Shown in pieces: positions 1 to 9,280 of a stretch of DNA of 64,000 nt. The first letter of the stretch is position 1; every line of letters begins with the position of its first letter. Below the pieces are notes generated by a model. That model made no database searches and had not been told where the DNA came from. It was given only the letters and a program-made list of their open reading frames with translations. Origin of the DNA: an uncultured Aquimarina sp. (GTDB lineage Bacteria; Bacteroidota; Bacteroidia; Flavobacteriales; Flavobacteriaceae); contig CANMDH010000014.1 of assembly GCA_947496555.1 (NCBI GenBank), forward strand, positions 1 through 64,000, given 5' to 3'. Made by a program: the position numbers and the translations under genes.

Positions 1-40
1 TGCGTTTCATATCTAAAAATACAAACAACACAAATCGTAT

Positions 41-78
41 CAAAAAAAAAAGCTGCCTTTTTAGACAGCCTCTTTTTT
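41..78. terminator. Probable terminator of a gene upstream of the window
   Basis: A run of A, a short stem (GCTGCC at 52-57 with GACAGC at 64-69, one mismatch) and a run of T at 73-78. The imperfect stem with flanking A and T tracts fits a factor-independent terminator usable in either direction. No gene is visible before it in the window. Confidence 0.5.
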
Positions 79-258
79 ATGGTGTTTTTGTCCGAATTTA
101 GTTGTTGTACTAAATTGTTGATGTCAATAATATTTAATAAATTACAGAAAATCAGTAAAATACTTCCGGTTTGATAGGTTTATAAACTGTTATTTTGTTA
201 AAAAAACACTTTATAAAAGTGAATTTGAATATAATTATGTCATCAAATCAATTTTCCG

Positions 259-266
259 TATTTTCG
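259..266 (+). promoter_or_regulatory. Putative -7 element (TATTTTCG) of the alpha-oxoamine synthase gene
   Basis: TATTTTCG matches the Bacteroidota -7 consensus TAnnTTTG with C for the seventh base, 29 bases before the ATG at 295. No good -33 TTG is seen at the usual spacing, so this is a partial match. Confidence 0.4.
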
Positions 267-294
267 CACACTTAAAAGAAACAATTTTTGATAA

Positions 295-1554
295 ATGAGA
301 GATTTATTTGATAAAATTTATAAAGACAAAGGACCATTAGGGAAGTGGGCAGATCAAGCAGAAGGATATTTTGTTTTTCCTAAATTAGAAGGTCCTATAT
401 CAAATAGAATGAGGTTTCAAGGGAGAGAAGTTATTACCTGGAGTATCAATGACTATTTGGGCTTAGCTAACAAAGAAGAAGTTCGTAAAGTAGATGCAGA
501 AGCTGCTGCAGCGTATGGTTCAGCATATCCTATGGGAGCTAGAATGATGAGTGGGCATACTGATCTTCATGAACAATTGCAAAATGAGCTTGCTGAATTT
601 GTTGATAAGGAAGCTTCATATTTATTGAATTTTGGATATCAGGGAATGGTATCGACAATTGATGCTTTAGTCGGTAAAGATGATATCATAGTATATGATG
701 TTGATGCTCATGCTTGCATTATTGATGGTGTAAGATTACATCAGGGAAAAAGGTATACATATCGACATAATGATATAGAAAGTATTGATAAGAATTTAAT
801 GCGTGCTACAAAAATGGCCGAGAAAACCGGAGGAGGAATCTTATTGATTTCTGAGGGTGTATTCGGAATGCGTGGAGAACAGGGTAGACTGAAAGAGATT
901 GTAGCATTAAAAGAAAAATATAATTTCAGATTGTTTGTAGATGATGCCCATGGGTTTGGTACTTTAGGAGCTACAGGAGCTGGAACGGGAGAGGAACAAG
1001 GAATTCAGGATCAAATTGATGTGTATTTTGCAACTTTTGCAAAATCTATGGCAAGTACAGGTGCTTTTATTGCAGCAGATCAAGAAATTATTGATTACCT
1101 AAAATATAATTTACGTTCGCAAATGTTTGCAAAATCGCTTCAGATGCAACTGGTTGTTGGTGCGTTGAAACGTTTAGATATGTTACGCACAATGCCTGAG
1201 TTAAAAGCGAAGCTTTGGGAAAATGTAAATGCCTTGCAAAATGGTTTAAGAGAAAGAGGTTTTGATCTGGGAACTACACAAAGTTGCGTAACTCCAGTGT
1301 ATCTAAAAGGAAGTATTCCTGAAGCAATGGCTTTGGTAAAAGACCTTAGAGAAAATCATGGTATTTTTTGTTCTATAGTAGTGTATCCCGTAATTCCTAA
1401 AGGATTAATTTTATTAAGATTAATACCTACGGCATCTCACACAATGGAAGATATAGAAGAAACATTAATCGCATTTTCGGCAATACGGGAGCGATTAACC
1501 AATGGTACTTATAAGCGTATGTCTGCTGCTGTTGCTGCTGCAATGGGGGAGTAG
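295..1554 (+). CDS. PLP-dependent alpha-oxoamine synthase (serine palmitoyltransferase / cysteate acyltransferase-like)
   Basis: A 419-residue fold-type I PLP enzyme of the alpha-oxoamine synthase family, which condenses an amino acid with an acyl thioester. The PLP lysine is K250 in TFAKSMAST; DDAH (216-219) would hold the pyridine nitrogen, and H139 is the likely ring-stacking histidine. The gene starts at an ATG after a short leader with a -7-like element and ends in a strong terminator, so it appears monocistronic. In Bacteroidota, family members of this length make the first intermediate of sphingolipids (from serine) or sulfonolipids (from cysteate). No biotin or threonine-degradation genes are nearby to favour KBL or BioF. 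The exact substrate cannot be decided from sequence. Confidence 0.85.
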   Translation: MRDLFDKIYKDKGPLGKWADQAEGYFVFPKLEGPISNRMRFQGREVITWSINDYLGLANKEEVRKVDAEAAAAYGSAYPMGARMMSGHTDLHEQLQNELAEFVDKEASYLLNFGYQGMVSTIDALVGKDDIIVYDVDAHACIIDGVRLHQGKRYTYRHNDIESIDKNLMRATKMAEKTGGGILLISEGVFGMRGEQGRLKEIVALKEKYNFRLFVDDAHGFGTLGATGAGTGEEQGIQDQIDVYFATFAKSMASTGAFIAADQEIIDYLKYNLRSQMFAKSLQMQLVVGALKRLDMLRTMPELKAKLWENVNALQNGLRERGFDLGTTQSCVTPVYLKGSIPEAMALVKDLRENHGIFCSIVVYPVIPKGLILLRLIPTASHTMEDIEETLIAFSAIRERLTNGTYKRMSAAVAAAMGE

Positions 1555-1581
1555 TCTTTATATAAGTATATATATAATATT

Positions 1582-1615
1582 AAAAACCTTCTGTTTTATT
1601 AAACAGAAGGTTTTT
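1582..1615. terminator. Strong bidirectional terminator
   Basis: A 15-bp perfect stem (AAAAACCTTCTGTTT at 1582-1596 with its complement at 1601-1615) closes on a 4-base loop, with A and T tracts on either side. It serves the plus-strand synthase gene and the convergent small peptide gene. Confidence 0.9.
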
Positions 1616-1628
1616 TTGTTAATGTGTT

Positions 1629-1829
1629 TTATCTGCAATCAGAACTAGGACCTTTTACGCATCTTCCATTTACACATGTACACCTTCCATCGGTATTGCC
1701 TGAGCAATCTAGAATAAATGGTCCTACTTGGCATGTTGGACCTTTACCCATAGTACCACCATTAATAGTTCTTTTTTGTGGAGTACTTAATTTTTGAACT
1801 CCGTTAAGTTTTAAAATGCTTTTTAACAT
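1629..1829 (-). CDS. Small Cys-rich peptide precursor with double-glycine leader (bacteriocin/RiPP-like)
   Basis: A 66-residue protein. The first 25 residues form a basic-amphipathic leader ending in INGG, with the LKLNGVQKLS segment common to GG-leader peptides of Flavobacteriia. Cleavage after G24-G25 would release about 41 residues holding six cysteines in the pattern C-x8-C-x6-C-x-C-x4-C-x7-C, enough for three disulfides. The leader has no hydrophobic Sec-type core, so export by a peptidase-containing ABC transporter (C39 type) is the family expectation. No transporter, modifying enzyme or immunity gene lies nearby. It ends 13 bases from the shared terminator. The mature peptide resembles no family I can name; antibacterial or signalling roles are both open. 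Confidence 0.75.
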   Translation of the reverse strand: MLKSILKLNGVQKLSTPQKRTINGGTMGKGPTCQVGPFILDCSGNTDGRCTCVNGRCVKGPSSDCR

Positions 1830-1931
1830 AATTATAGGTTTAAGAGATTTATTAATCCTGAATTTTTTAAAGACATTCAGTTTAATGTCCTGAATCTACA
1901 TAAATTTATTAAAACGCATTTCGTAAAAAGT

Positions 1932-1967
1932 TAACCTGAAGTTATTTAACAGCAAATTATCAGGTTA
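1932..1967 (-). terminator. Weak hairpin downstream of the GNAT-like gene
   Basis: TAACCTGA (1932-1939) pairs with TCAGGTTA (1960-1967) across a 20-base loop. On the minus strand the stem is followed by ACTTTTT. It could end the gene at 2005-3129, but the loop is large and the call is weak. Confidence 0.4.
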
Positions 1968-2004
1968 TATAAGAAAGTATTCCTCTATAAATTACTACTG
2001 GAGG

Positions 2005-3129
2005 CTATTCTGAAATACTCTTTCTGAAGGTTCTTCGCTTCTTATGTAACTCATGCTCGTAACCGTTCCATAAAGCTTGAATGGCCTTATTTTCCTCTAG
2101 TTCGGGATTGGTTTCGACCATTTCTATACCGTTGCGTATAAAAGCTTCATTCATTTCCTTAAAAATAAGTGCTGTAACTCCTTTGTTTTGATAATGAGGA
2201 TCTACACCTATCAGATAAAAAGCGGCAGTGTCATTTCTACGTTGTGCTTTAAGAATATGTAAAAACCTAAGCGGGTATACTTTACCATTCATTTTCTTTA
2301 ATGCTTTAGAAAAAGAGGGCATTACTATAGAAAAAGCAATTAGTTTTCCGGTTTTGTCTGCAATACAAGTGATGTATTCTGGATTTAGATATGGTAAGTA
2401 TTTTTTCTTATACATATCAATTTGATACTGTTGTATAGGAACAAAAGTTTGTAAACTACTATATGTTTTATTGAGCAGGTCAAACATATCATCGGCATAC
2501 TTCAAAATCTCTTTACCTTTTTTGAATTTAAGTAAAGTGAGCTCGTAACGTTCTTTAATTACCTGGGAAAACTTGATCACCTTTCCTTTTGTTTCTTTCG
2601 GAACCTTAATTTTGTATTCTACCCATGTTGCTGCAGGCTCAAAACCAAGTTGTTTCATATGATCTGCATAATAAGGATAGTTATACCAGGTTATCATCGT
2701 GTTTAGTTCCTCGAACCCCTTGATCAATATACCGGCTTTATCCATATTAGAAAATCCTACGGGACCTTCCATGTATTCCAAATTGTGTTGCACACCGTAT
2801 TCAGATACTTTCTCTAACAATGCTTTAGTTACTTCGAGATCATCAATTACATCAAACCATCCAAAACGAACTTTTGGTTTTTTTTGTTCATTTACTTCGA
2901 TCCAGTTAATAATTGCGGCAATACGGCCTACAATTTTATCATTCTTGTATGCCAAGAAATATTTGGCATCCGCGTTTTTAAAAACTGGATTTTTTTTTGG
3001 GTCCATTACATCTATTTCTTCTTTGATGATTGATGGAACGTAATAGGGTGAATCTTTATATAAATAAAAAGGAAATTTAACAAATGTTGTTAAATCTCCT
3101 TTAGAAGTAATTTCTTTAATTGTAATCAT
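2005..3129 (-). CDS. GNAT-fold N-acetyltransferase-like protein (YghO-like)
   Basis: A 374-residue cytoplasmic protein. The N-terminal third (VKFPFYLYKDSPYYVP, then KYFLAYKNDKIVGRIAAIIN) and the C-terminal part (FYLIGVDPHYQNKGVTALIFKEM) look like acetyltransferase cores; the DPHYQNKGV stretch resembles the acetyl-CoA pyrophosphate loop. This matches a conserved Bacteroidota group related to YghO. The substrate is unknown. The start at 3129 is an ATG with a short spacer to the barrel gene upstream on the same strand, so both may be transcribed together. No unusual composition is seen. Confidence 0.75.
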   Translation of the reverse strand: MITIKEITSKGDLTTFVKFPFYLYKDSPYYVPSIIKEEIDVMDPKKNPVFKNADAKYFLAYKNDKIVGRIAAIINWIEVNEQKKPKVRFGWFDVIDDLEVTKALLEKVSEYGVQHNLEYMEGPVGFSNMDKAGILIKGFEELNTMITWYNYPYYADHMKQLGFEPAATWVEYKIKVPKETKGKVIKFSQVIKERYELTLLKFKKGKEILKYADDMFDLLNKTYSSLQTFVPIQQYQIDMYKKKYLPYLNPEYITCIADKTGKLIAFSIVMPSFSKALKKMNGKVYPLRFLHILKAQRRNDTAAFYLIGVDPHYQNKGVTALIFKEMNEAFIRNGIEMVETNPELEENKAIQALWNGYEHELHKKRRTFRKSISE

Positions 3130-3219
3130 ATATCATCTCTAATTCATGGCAAATATAAAACCCTTTTATTAAATATGAATGATTGTACAGGGATCATTTT
3201 ATGAACAGCAACACTATTT

Positions 3220-4875
3220 TTAGTCAAATTTTTCTAGCTCCTCATCTATATCTTCTTCTAGGTTGTTGTTTTTTTCCTCCTGTTTTTTACGTTTTTCTGC
3301 CTCTTTCTTGCGTTTTTTGTCTTCTTTAAGACGTCTTTTTTCTTCTTTCTTTCTACGTTTCTCTTCTTCTTTTTTGGCTTTAGTCTGTTCTTTTTGATAT
3401 TGTTCGTATTCGGCATCAATATCAGTTTCTTTCTCTTTCTTTTCTACGGGCTTGTCTTTGGGCTTTTCTTGCTCTTTTTCTTCTTGATCTAATTCCTGCT
3501 CCATCTTTTCAAGCTCTTTAAGTTGCTTGTCAAGATCTTCAAGCTCCTGATCAACTCCTTTATCTTGTTCCATCTTATCCAATTCAGCATCGATGTCATC
3601 AATCATTTTTTCCTTTTCCTTTTCGGCTTTTAAGGCAGCTTTTTCTGCAGCTCTAGCTTCTTTAGCTTCTCGCTTCAAGCGTCTAGCTTCTTCTTTTTTA
3701 AACTTTTTCCCTTCTTTTTTATCGATCTTTTCTTGTTCTATACGTTCGCGTTCTAAACGTTCTTCTGTTCTTCTTTCATCAAGATCTCTTTCAATCTCTT
3801 CTCTGAAGCCATCGTCTTCGAATTCGTTTATAAATGGAGTTGTTTCCAATTTAAGACTGTCTGTTTCACTTTCATCAAGTTCATCAAATTCACCTTCGAT
3901 TCCGTCTTCGCCTTCTTCACCATCCTCTTCTTCTTCACCTTCTTTTACTCCACCTTCTAAACCAGGTTTCTCAATGATTTCGTCTTTGGTATGCCAATCA
4001 AATCTATAGGAAGCCCCAAAACTGCAGGTAAATATAGAAGGGGTATCCTTAAAATTAAAAGCTAGATTAGCATCAAATTGAACATCTTGATTAAATAGGT
4101 AAGCACCACCGATCCTCATTATATTATCACTATAAAAATCACTCTTTTGCACTTGATATTCTAAGAAACCTGCCCATTTATCATTTACGGTATGAGTAGC
4201 GGTCATGATAAGGCCGAAAGCTGGATTTTCTGTAGTTATTTTATCTATTATTACATTGGTTACAAAGGCCCAATCTCCTCCATAACTTGTAAACCAGTTA
4301 TTTTGAGTAGCAATCACAAACTTCGGACTGATACTTTGATCCTCGGGAAATGTAAATGGGTTATCTGCACTTATAAAATTAACTCCTGCATAGGCAGAAA
4401 CAGCAGGTATAAGGGTTTTCCATTTAAATCGATGATGTTCTTTCCAACTTTTAAGACTTGCATAGGTAGAATCTATTTTCTTAGGCCTCTTATATGGATC
4501 ATAGATTAAATATTTTGCACCTAACGTATTGATCTCAAAATCACTTCTATTTATTTTTTGCTCATTTGCTCCGACGATTTGCTTAACACCATCTGCTCTA
4601 AATCTACCATTTAATCTAATCTCTAGTTGTTCTATAAGAAGACCATATCGTACAGAGTAATCAAAATTAAAAACATTGGTCTTGGTGTCAAAAATATCAT
4701 GTTTTTCTTTTCCGAAACCAATACCTCCTTCTAGCTGCAATACATTATTTCCAACAGAAAAGGCACCTTGAGAAGTACCAGGTCTATTGGAGTTTATCTT
4801 CTCGGTATATTGTGCAGAAGCCATTAACCCAGATAGAAAAATGGTGATCAACAACAGAATAGACTTAGGGCTCAT
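3220..4875 (-). CDS. Outer-membrane beta-barrel (phenol-degradation MetA-like transporter) with long charged coiled-coil tail
   Basis: 551 residues from the chosen start. An upstream in-frame extension exists to 5019, but the ATG at 4875 is directly followed by a signal peptide (SILLLITIFLSGLMASAQ), so it is preferred. Residues 22-300 alternate aromatic and polar strands typical of a barrel and end in the strand SFGASYRFDW. Residues about 305-551 are almost wholly Glu, Lys, Arg and Asp: an acidic stretch near 310-350, then heptad-like E/K-rich coiled coil. The barrel matches the Phenol_MetA_deg/transporter family of Bacteroidota; the tail is not part of that family. As barrel termini usually face the periplasm, the tail probably lies there. 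The gene is divergent from the DUF4834 gene, whose start is 100 bases away. Confidence 0.7.
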   Translation of the reverse strand: MSPKSILLLITIFLSGLMASAQYTEKINSNRPGTSQGAFSVGNNVLQLEGGIGFGKEKHDIFDTKTNVFNFDYSVRYGLLIEQLEIRLNGRFRADGVKQIVGANEQKINRSDFEINTLGAKYLIYDPYKRPKKIDSTYASLKSWKEHHRFKWKTLIPAVSAYAGVNFISADNPFTFPEDQSISPKFVIATQNNWFTSYGGDWAFVTNVIIDKITTENPAFGLIMTATHTVNDKWAGFLEYQVQKSDFYSDNIMRIGGAYLFNQDVQFDANLAFNFKDTPSIFTCSFGASYRFDWHTKDEIIEKPGLEGGVKEGEEEEDGEEGEDGIEGEFDELDESETDSLKLETTPFINEFEDDGFREEIERDLDERRTEERLERERIEQEKIDKKEGKKFKKEEARRLKREAKEARAAEKAALKAEKEKEKMIDDIDAELDKMEQDKGVDQELEDLDKQLKELEKMEQELDQEEKEQEKPKDKPVEKKEKETDIDAEYEQYQKEQTKAKKEEEKRRKKEEKRRLKEDKKRKKEAEKRKKQEEKNNNLEEDIDEELEKFD

Positions 4876-4975
4876 ATTCAATATATTTGGTTCAAATATA
4901 GCAGATTTTATCATTTTTTTAGGATTGTCTACCTGTAATTGTATAGAGAGTTCCTTATTTTTGAAAAAAAATGAT

Positions 4976-5245
4976 ATGCAAGAAGCTTCTCTACAAGGGG
5001 TGTTAAAGGTAATTCTCATTATATTGCTCGTATATTATGGACTAAAAGTATTAACGCGTTTATTTGGTCCTCTATTGTTCAGGTATGTCACAAAGAAAGC
5101 CGGACAAAAATTTCAACAGCAATTTGAGCAATATCAACAACCACAACAATCTGCAGAAAGCGAAGTTACTATTGATAAAAAACCAAAGAGAAAATCTTCT
5201 AGTAAAGATGTAGGAGAATATATCGATTATGAGGAGTTAGACTAA
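4976..5245 (+). CDS. DUF4834 family small membrane protein
   Basis: 89 residues from the ATG at 4976. The open frame extends upstream to 4787, but that part lies antisense to the barrel gene and looks noncoding. The protein has one membrane helix (VLKVILIILLVYYGLKVLTRLFG), then a basic-amphipathic stretch, a Gln-rich run (FQQQFEQYQQPQQ) and a charged C-terminus ending in DVGEYIDYEELD. This order is typical of DUF4834, known only as a conserved Bacteroidota protein of unknown role. The neighbouring YfhO gene starts 246 bases downstream. Confidence 0.8.
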   Translation: MQEASLQGVLKVILIILLVYYGLKVLTRLFGPLLFRYVTKKAGQKFQQQFEQYQQPQQSAESEVTIDKKPKRKSSSKDVGEYIDYEELD

Positions 5246-5491
5246 TTTCATTTTCTTCCACGACAATAATTAATCATTAGAACAGGTTTTATTTGGATTA
5301 GCAAAAGTTTGCAGTAGGCAGTTTACATTATTAAATAAGGAAGATTTGATAATTACTGCTAACTTATAATTGCTTACTAAACTTCTATTTTTTTATTTAA
5401 GATGTATTGCCCAAAAATATGTCTGGATTATCATAGAAGTTACTTATATTTTTTAATTTGGCTCTTCATTTCGTAAACTAGCACATATATC

Positions 5492-7933
5492 ATGTCTTTA
5501 ATCAAAAGATTCTTACCTCATATACTCGTTATTTTTGGTTTTATCATTGTTTCCTTAGTATACTTTAATCCGGTTTTAAGCGGAAAAGTATTGTATCAAA
5601 ATGACATCAAGCTATACCAGAGTATGGCGAAACAACAAAATGATCACAGGGCCAAAACAGGGGAGGAAACATATTGGAATAATGCTGCATACGGAGGCAT
5701 GCCTACCTACCAGATGGGAGCAAAGTTTCCACATGATTATATGGATAAATTAGATCGATTAATTCGGTTTTTACCAAGACCTGCAGATTATCTTTTTCTT
5801 TACTTGGTTAGTTTTTATATTTTGATGCTGGTTATGCACGTACCCTGGAAGATAGGTGTTTTGGGAGCTTTAGCTTTTGGATTTTCGACCTATTTAATTA
5901 TTATTATTGGGGTTGGTCATAATTCTAAAGCACATGCAATTGCTTATTTCCCTCTCGTCATGGCAGGTATCATTATGGTATTTCAGAAAAGATATCTTTG
6001 GGGATCCATTTTAACAGCACTGGCAATGGGATTGGAAATCCAAGCCAATCATTATCAAATGACCTATTATTTGGGACTTTTGGTCGTTGTTTTAGGAATA
6101 TCTTATTTGATAGATGCTATAAGAAAGAAAGAGTTACCACATTTTTTGAAATCTGTTGGCTTTTTGGTAATGGCAGTAATGTTAGGCTTGGCTACTAATG
6201 CGACTACGTTATTATCGACTTCTGAATATGCCAAAACTAGTATAAGAGGTAAAAACTTATTGGCAGATGAAACTACTAGTTCGTCTGAAAAAAATGGTTT
6301 AGACTATAATTATATTACCGAGTATAGTTATGGAAAATTGGAATCTCTTAATCTTTTTGTTCCAAAATTAATGGGACTAGGAAGAGCTTCTGATCTTGGG
6401 AAGGATTCCGCTTTTTATCAAAAATTAATTGAATTAGGCCAACCTCCAGAACAAGCCAATTATTATGCCAATGGAACTCCGCTATATTGGGGAGGTCAAC
6501 CATTTGTTGAAGCTCCTCCATATCTTGGAATTACAGTCGTCTTTTTAGCACTTCTTGGGCTTCTCCTTATTAAAGGAAGACTACGGTGGTGGTTGTTGGG
6601 CGGAATAATCCTTTCGCTCGCATTAAGCTGGGGAAAGAATTTTGAGTTTTTGACACGTTTCTTTATCGATTACATTCCTTTATATAACAAATTTAGAGCG
6701 GTTTCTAGTATTCAGGTGATATTAGAACTATTGATTCCTATTGCCGCGGTATTTGGAATTCATAGATTATTTAATGATAAAATTTCGTTTGAAGAGAAAC
6801 GGAAGAAATTTTTGATTTCTCTTGGTGTTTTTGGTGGACTATGTTTAATTTTTCTATTATTTGGTGGTAGTCTATTTAGCTTTAAATCACCATCTGAAGT
6901 GCAATTGGCTATTGAGCAACCTATGATTTTTGACGCTATCAAAGAAGATCGTATCACAATTATGAAAAGTGATAGTCTAAGGTCGTTGATATTTATCATT
7001 TTAATAGGAGGGGTCCTTTGGTTTATGTTAAAGAAAAAGTTTTCAGAAAATGTTGCTTTGGTTTGTTTGGGTGTTTTGATAGTCATTGATTTGGTTAGTG
7101 TTGATAGACGAAGTGTTGACGAGGAAAGTTTTATATCAAAAAGAGAGTATAGCTCCTTTTTTCGGCCAACAAATGTGGATAAAGAAATCCTAAAAGATGA
7201 TTCGTATTATCGTGTCTTGGATCAGGCTCGAGGTTTTAATAATTCACATACCAATTACTTTTTTAATTCGGTTAACGGATATTCTGCTGTTCGCCCAAGA
7301 AAAATGGAGGATCTATATTATGGCCACATTGCAACAGGTAATCTTGAAGTAATAAATATGCTTAATATAAAGTATGTTATTCAACAAAATAAAGAAAGAA
7401 AGCTAGAAGCGCAACAAAATCCTACGGCTAATGGCCCTGCCTGGTTTGTTGAAGAGATTAAATATGTAGATGATCATAAATCGGAATTTGACGCTCTAAA
7501 AACTATTAAAACAAAGGAAGCGGCAGTAGTACGAAAGGATTTCCAAGAAGAAATAGGAGTATTTACAAATAGGAAAGATAGTGTGTCAACTATTTCGATT
7601 TCTAAAACGACTCCAAACCATCTGGCCTATAATGCATATGCAGCGAAACCTGGGTTTGTTGTTTTTTCTGAAACGTATTATGAAAATGGATGGAAAGCCT
7701 TTATTGATGATAAAGAACAGCCCATTTATCCGGTAAACTATATGCTTAGAGGCCTAAAAGTTCCTCAAGGTCAACATAAAATAGAGTTCAAATTCGAACC
7801 ACAAGTTGTAAAAACCGGTAGTGCTATAACGCTTACTAGTTCAATTGTTTTTGTACTACTTGTACTAGGAGGATTATTTTTACAGTACAAGAAGACGGGT
7901 AGTTTACTATCTTTAGCAAAAGAAGATAAGTAA
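5492..7933 (+). CDS. YfhO family polytopic membrane protein
   Basis: 813 residues. Around a dozen hydrophobic segments occupy residues 8-520, separated by a large extracytoplasmic loop after TM1 (GKVLYQNDIKLYQ...). A soluble region follows at about 540-780 and a last helix near the C-terminus (ITLTSSIVFVLLVLGGLFLQ). This is the YfhO layout, distantly related to GT-C glycosyltransferases; in Firmicutes YfhO is involved in glycosylating teichoic acids. In Bacteroidota the substrate is not known. It lies 8 bases before a glycosyltransferase gene and upstream of a flippase, so a role in surface glycan assembly is a reasonable inference. Confidence 0.85.
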   Translation: MSLIKRFLPHILVIFGFIIVSLVYFNPVLSGKVLYQNDIKLYQSMAKQQNDHRAKTGEETYWNNAAYGGMPTYQMGAKFPHDYMDKLDRLIRFLPRPADYLFLYLVSFYILMLVMHVPWKIGVLGALAFGFSTYLIIIIGVGHNSKAHAIAYFPLVMAGIIMVFQKRYLWGSILTALAMGLEIQANHYQMTYYLGLLVVVLGISYLIDAIRKKELPHFLKSVGFLVMAVMLGLATNATTLLSTSEYAKTSIRGKNLLADETTSSSEKNGLDYNYITEYSYGKLESLNLFVPKLMGLGRASDLGKDSAFYQKLIELGQPPEQANYYANGTPLYWGGQPFVEAPPYLGITVVFLALLGLLLIKGRLRWWLLGGIILSLALSWGKNFEFLTRFFIDYIPLYNKFRAVSSIQVILELLIPIAAVFGIHRLFNDKISFEEKRKKFLISLGVFGGLCLIFLLFGGSLFSFKSPSEVQLAIEQPMIFDAIKEDRITIMKSDSLRSLIFIILIGGVLWFMLKKKFSENVALVCLGVLIVIDLVSVDRRSVDEESFISKREYSSFFRPTNVDKEILKDDSYYRVLDQARGFNNSHTNYFFNSVNGYSAVRPRKMEDLYYGHIATGNLEVINMLNIKYVIQQNKERKLEAQQNPTANGPAWFVEEIKYVDDHKSEFDALKTIKTKEAAVVRKDFQEEIGVFTNRKDSVSTISISKTTPNHLAYNAYAAKPGFVVFSETYYENGWKAFIDDKEQPIYPVNYMLRGLKVPQGQHKIEFKFEPQVVKTGSAITLTSSIVFVLLVLGGLFLQYKKTGSLLSLAKEDK

Positions 7934-7941
7934 GTTACGTT

Positions 7942-9228
7942 TTGAAAGTTCTAATCATAACATATTATTGGCCACCCGCTGGTGGTCCTGGAGTACAACG
8001 ATGGCTTAAATTTGTAAAATATTTCAATGATTTTGGCATCGAACCTGTCATATATGTTCCTGAAAATCCAACCTATGCGTTAGAAGATGCATCACTAGGT
8101 TCTGAGATTCCTGAAAATATAGCGGTCCTAAAACATCCTATATTTGAGCCGTATAGGTTTGCCCAGGTTTTTTCAAAAAAAGAAACAAAAACAATTAGCA
8201 AAGGGATTATTGCCAATAAAGAAAAGCAGTCTTTTATTCAGAAGCTACTATTATATATTAGAGGGAACTTTTTTATCCCCGATGCTCGTAAGTTTTGGAT
8301 AAAACCTTCAGTAAAATATTTAAAAAAGTATCTTTCAGAAAATAAAATAGATACAATTATTACTACCGGCCCTCCGCATAGCATACATCTAATTGGTGAG
8401 AAATTAAAAAATCAATTATCTGTAACTTGGATTGCCGATTTCAGGGATCCTTGGACGACTATTGGGTATCATAATCAACTCAAGTTAACCAAAAAATCGG
8501 CAAACAAACACAAAGCTATAGAAAAACGAGTGTTAAATACAGCCGATCATATTATAACCACAAGTTTTACTACCAAAAGAGAGTTTGAAGAAATTACAAA
8601 CCAACCAGTTTCCGTGATTACAAACGGTTATGATCAAGAAGAAGTAACCCAAACAGAATTGGATGATAAATTTACAGTTTCGCATATTGGGTCACTATTA
8701 TCTGGCAGAAATCCAAAAAATTTGTGGATGGCTTTATACGAATTGACTCAGGAGTATAGCGATTTTGCAAAAGCATTTCAATTACAATTGGTAGGAGCAG
8801 TAAGTAATGATGTTCTGACCTCAATCAAAGAAGCCGGGTTATCTGATTTTTTAAAATTGAAAGGATATGTTTCTCATAAAGAAGCCATTCTGATACAAAG
8901 AAGTTCACAAGTTTTGTTGTTGATAGAAATAGATAGTGAAGAAACAAAATGTATTATTCCGGGTAAATTATTTGAATACATGGTTTCTAATCGACCGATC
9001 TTAGCAATAGGACCCAGACATGCAGACATTTGTAAATTAATTTCTGAAACGAATTCGGGATATTTTTTTGGATATGAAGACTATGAGGATATAAAATCTC
9101 AGATACTTCGGTATTTTAAAAGCTTCCAGGAGGGAAAATTAACTTCGGAAACCATCGGAATAGAAAAATATAGTAGGAGGGAGTTGACCAAAAATATGTC
9201 TGAAATCATTAAAAAAGTAAGCAATTAG
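7942..9228 (+). CDS. Glycosyltransferase, group 4 (GT-B fold)
   Basis: 428 residues, starting at TTG 8 bases after the YfhO stop; the next codons (MKVLIITYYWPPAGGPGVQRW) give the classic N-terminus of group 4 transferases of flavobacteria. The N-terminal domain carries ITTGPPHS and WIADFRDPW, the C-terminal domain VSHIGSLLSGRNPKNLW and KCIIPGKLFEYMVSNRPILAIG, where the acidic and glycine residues would bind the nucleotide sugar. The acceptor is probably a lipid-linked glycan or exopolysaccharide, judging from the neighbouring YfhO and flippase genes. The sugar is unknown. Confidence 0.88.
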   Translation: MKVLIITYYWPPAGGPGVQRWLKFVKYFNDFGIEPVIYVPENPTYALEDASLGSEIPENIAVLKHPIFEPYRFAQVFSKKETKTISKGIIANKEKQSFIQKLLLYIRGNFFIPDARKFWIKPSVKYLKKYLSENKIDTIITTGPPHSIHLIGEKLKNQLSVTWIADFRDPWTTIGYHNQLKLTKKSANKHKAIEKRVLNTADHIITTSFTTKREFEEITNQPVSVITNGYDQEEVTQTELDDKFTVSHIGSLLSGRNPKNLWMALYELTQEYSDFAKAFQLQLVGAVSNDVLTSIKEAGLSDFLKLKGYVSHKEAILIQRSSQVLLLIEIDSEETKCIIPGKLFEYMVSNRPILAIGPRHADICKLISETNSGYFFGYEDYEDIKSQILRYFKSFQEGKLTSETIGIEKYSRRELTKNMSEIIKKVSN

Positions 9229-9280
9229 AATTCCCCAAAATATGGATTTGTACATTTAAAAATTTGGAATTTGAATCGTA

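Noticed and set aside
3593-4009. 138-aa plus-strand frame, rich in Ser and Phe
   Set aside because: It is the antisense of the E/K-rich tail of the barrel gene; the composition is explained by that strand.
4787-4975. N-terminal extension of the DUF4834 protein
   Set aside because: It is antisense to the barrel gene's signal-peptide region, and the family begins at the later ATG.
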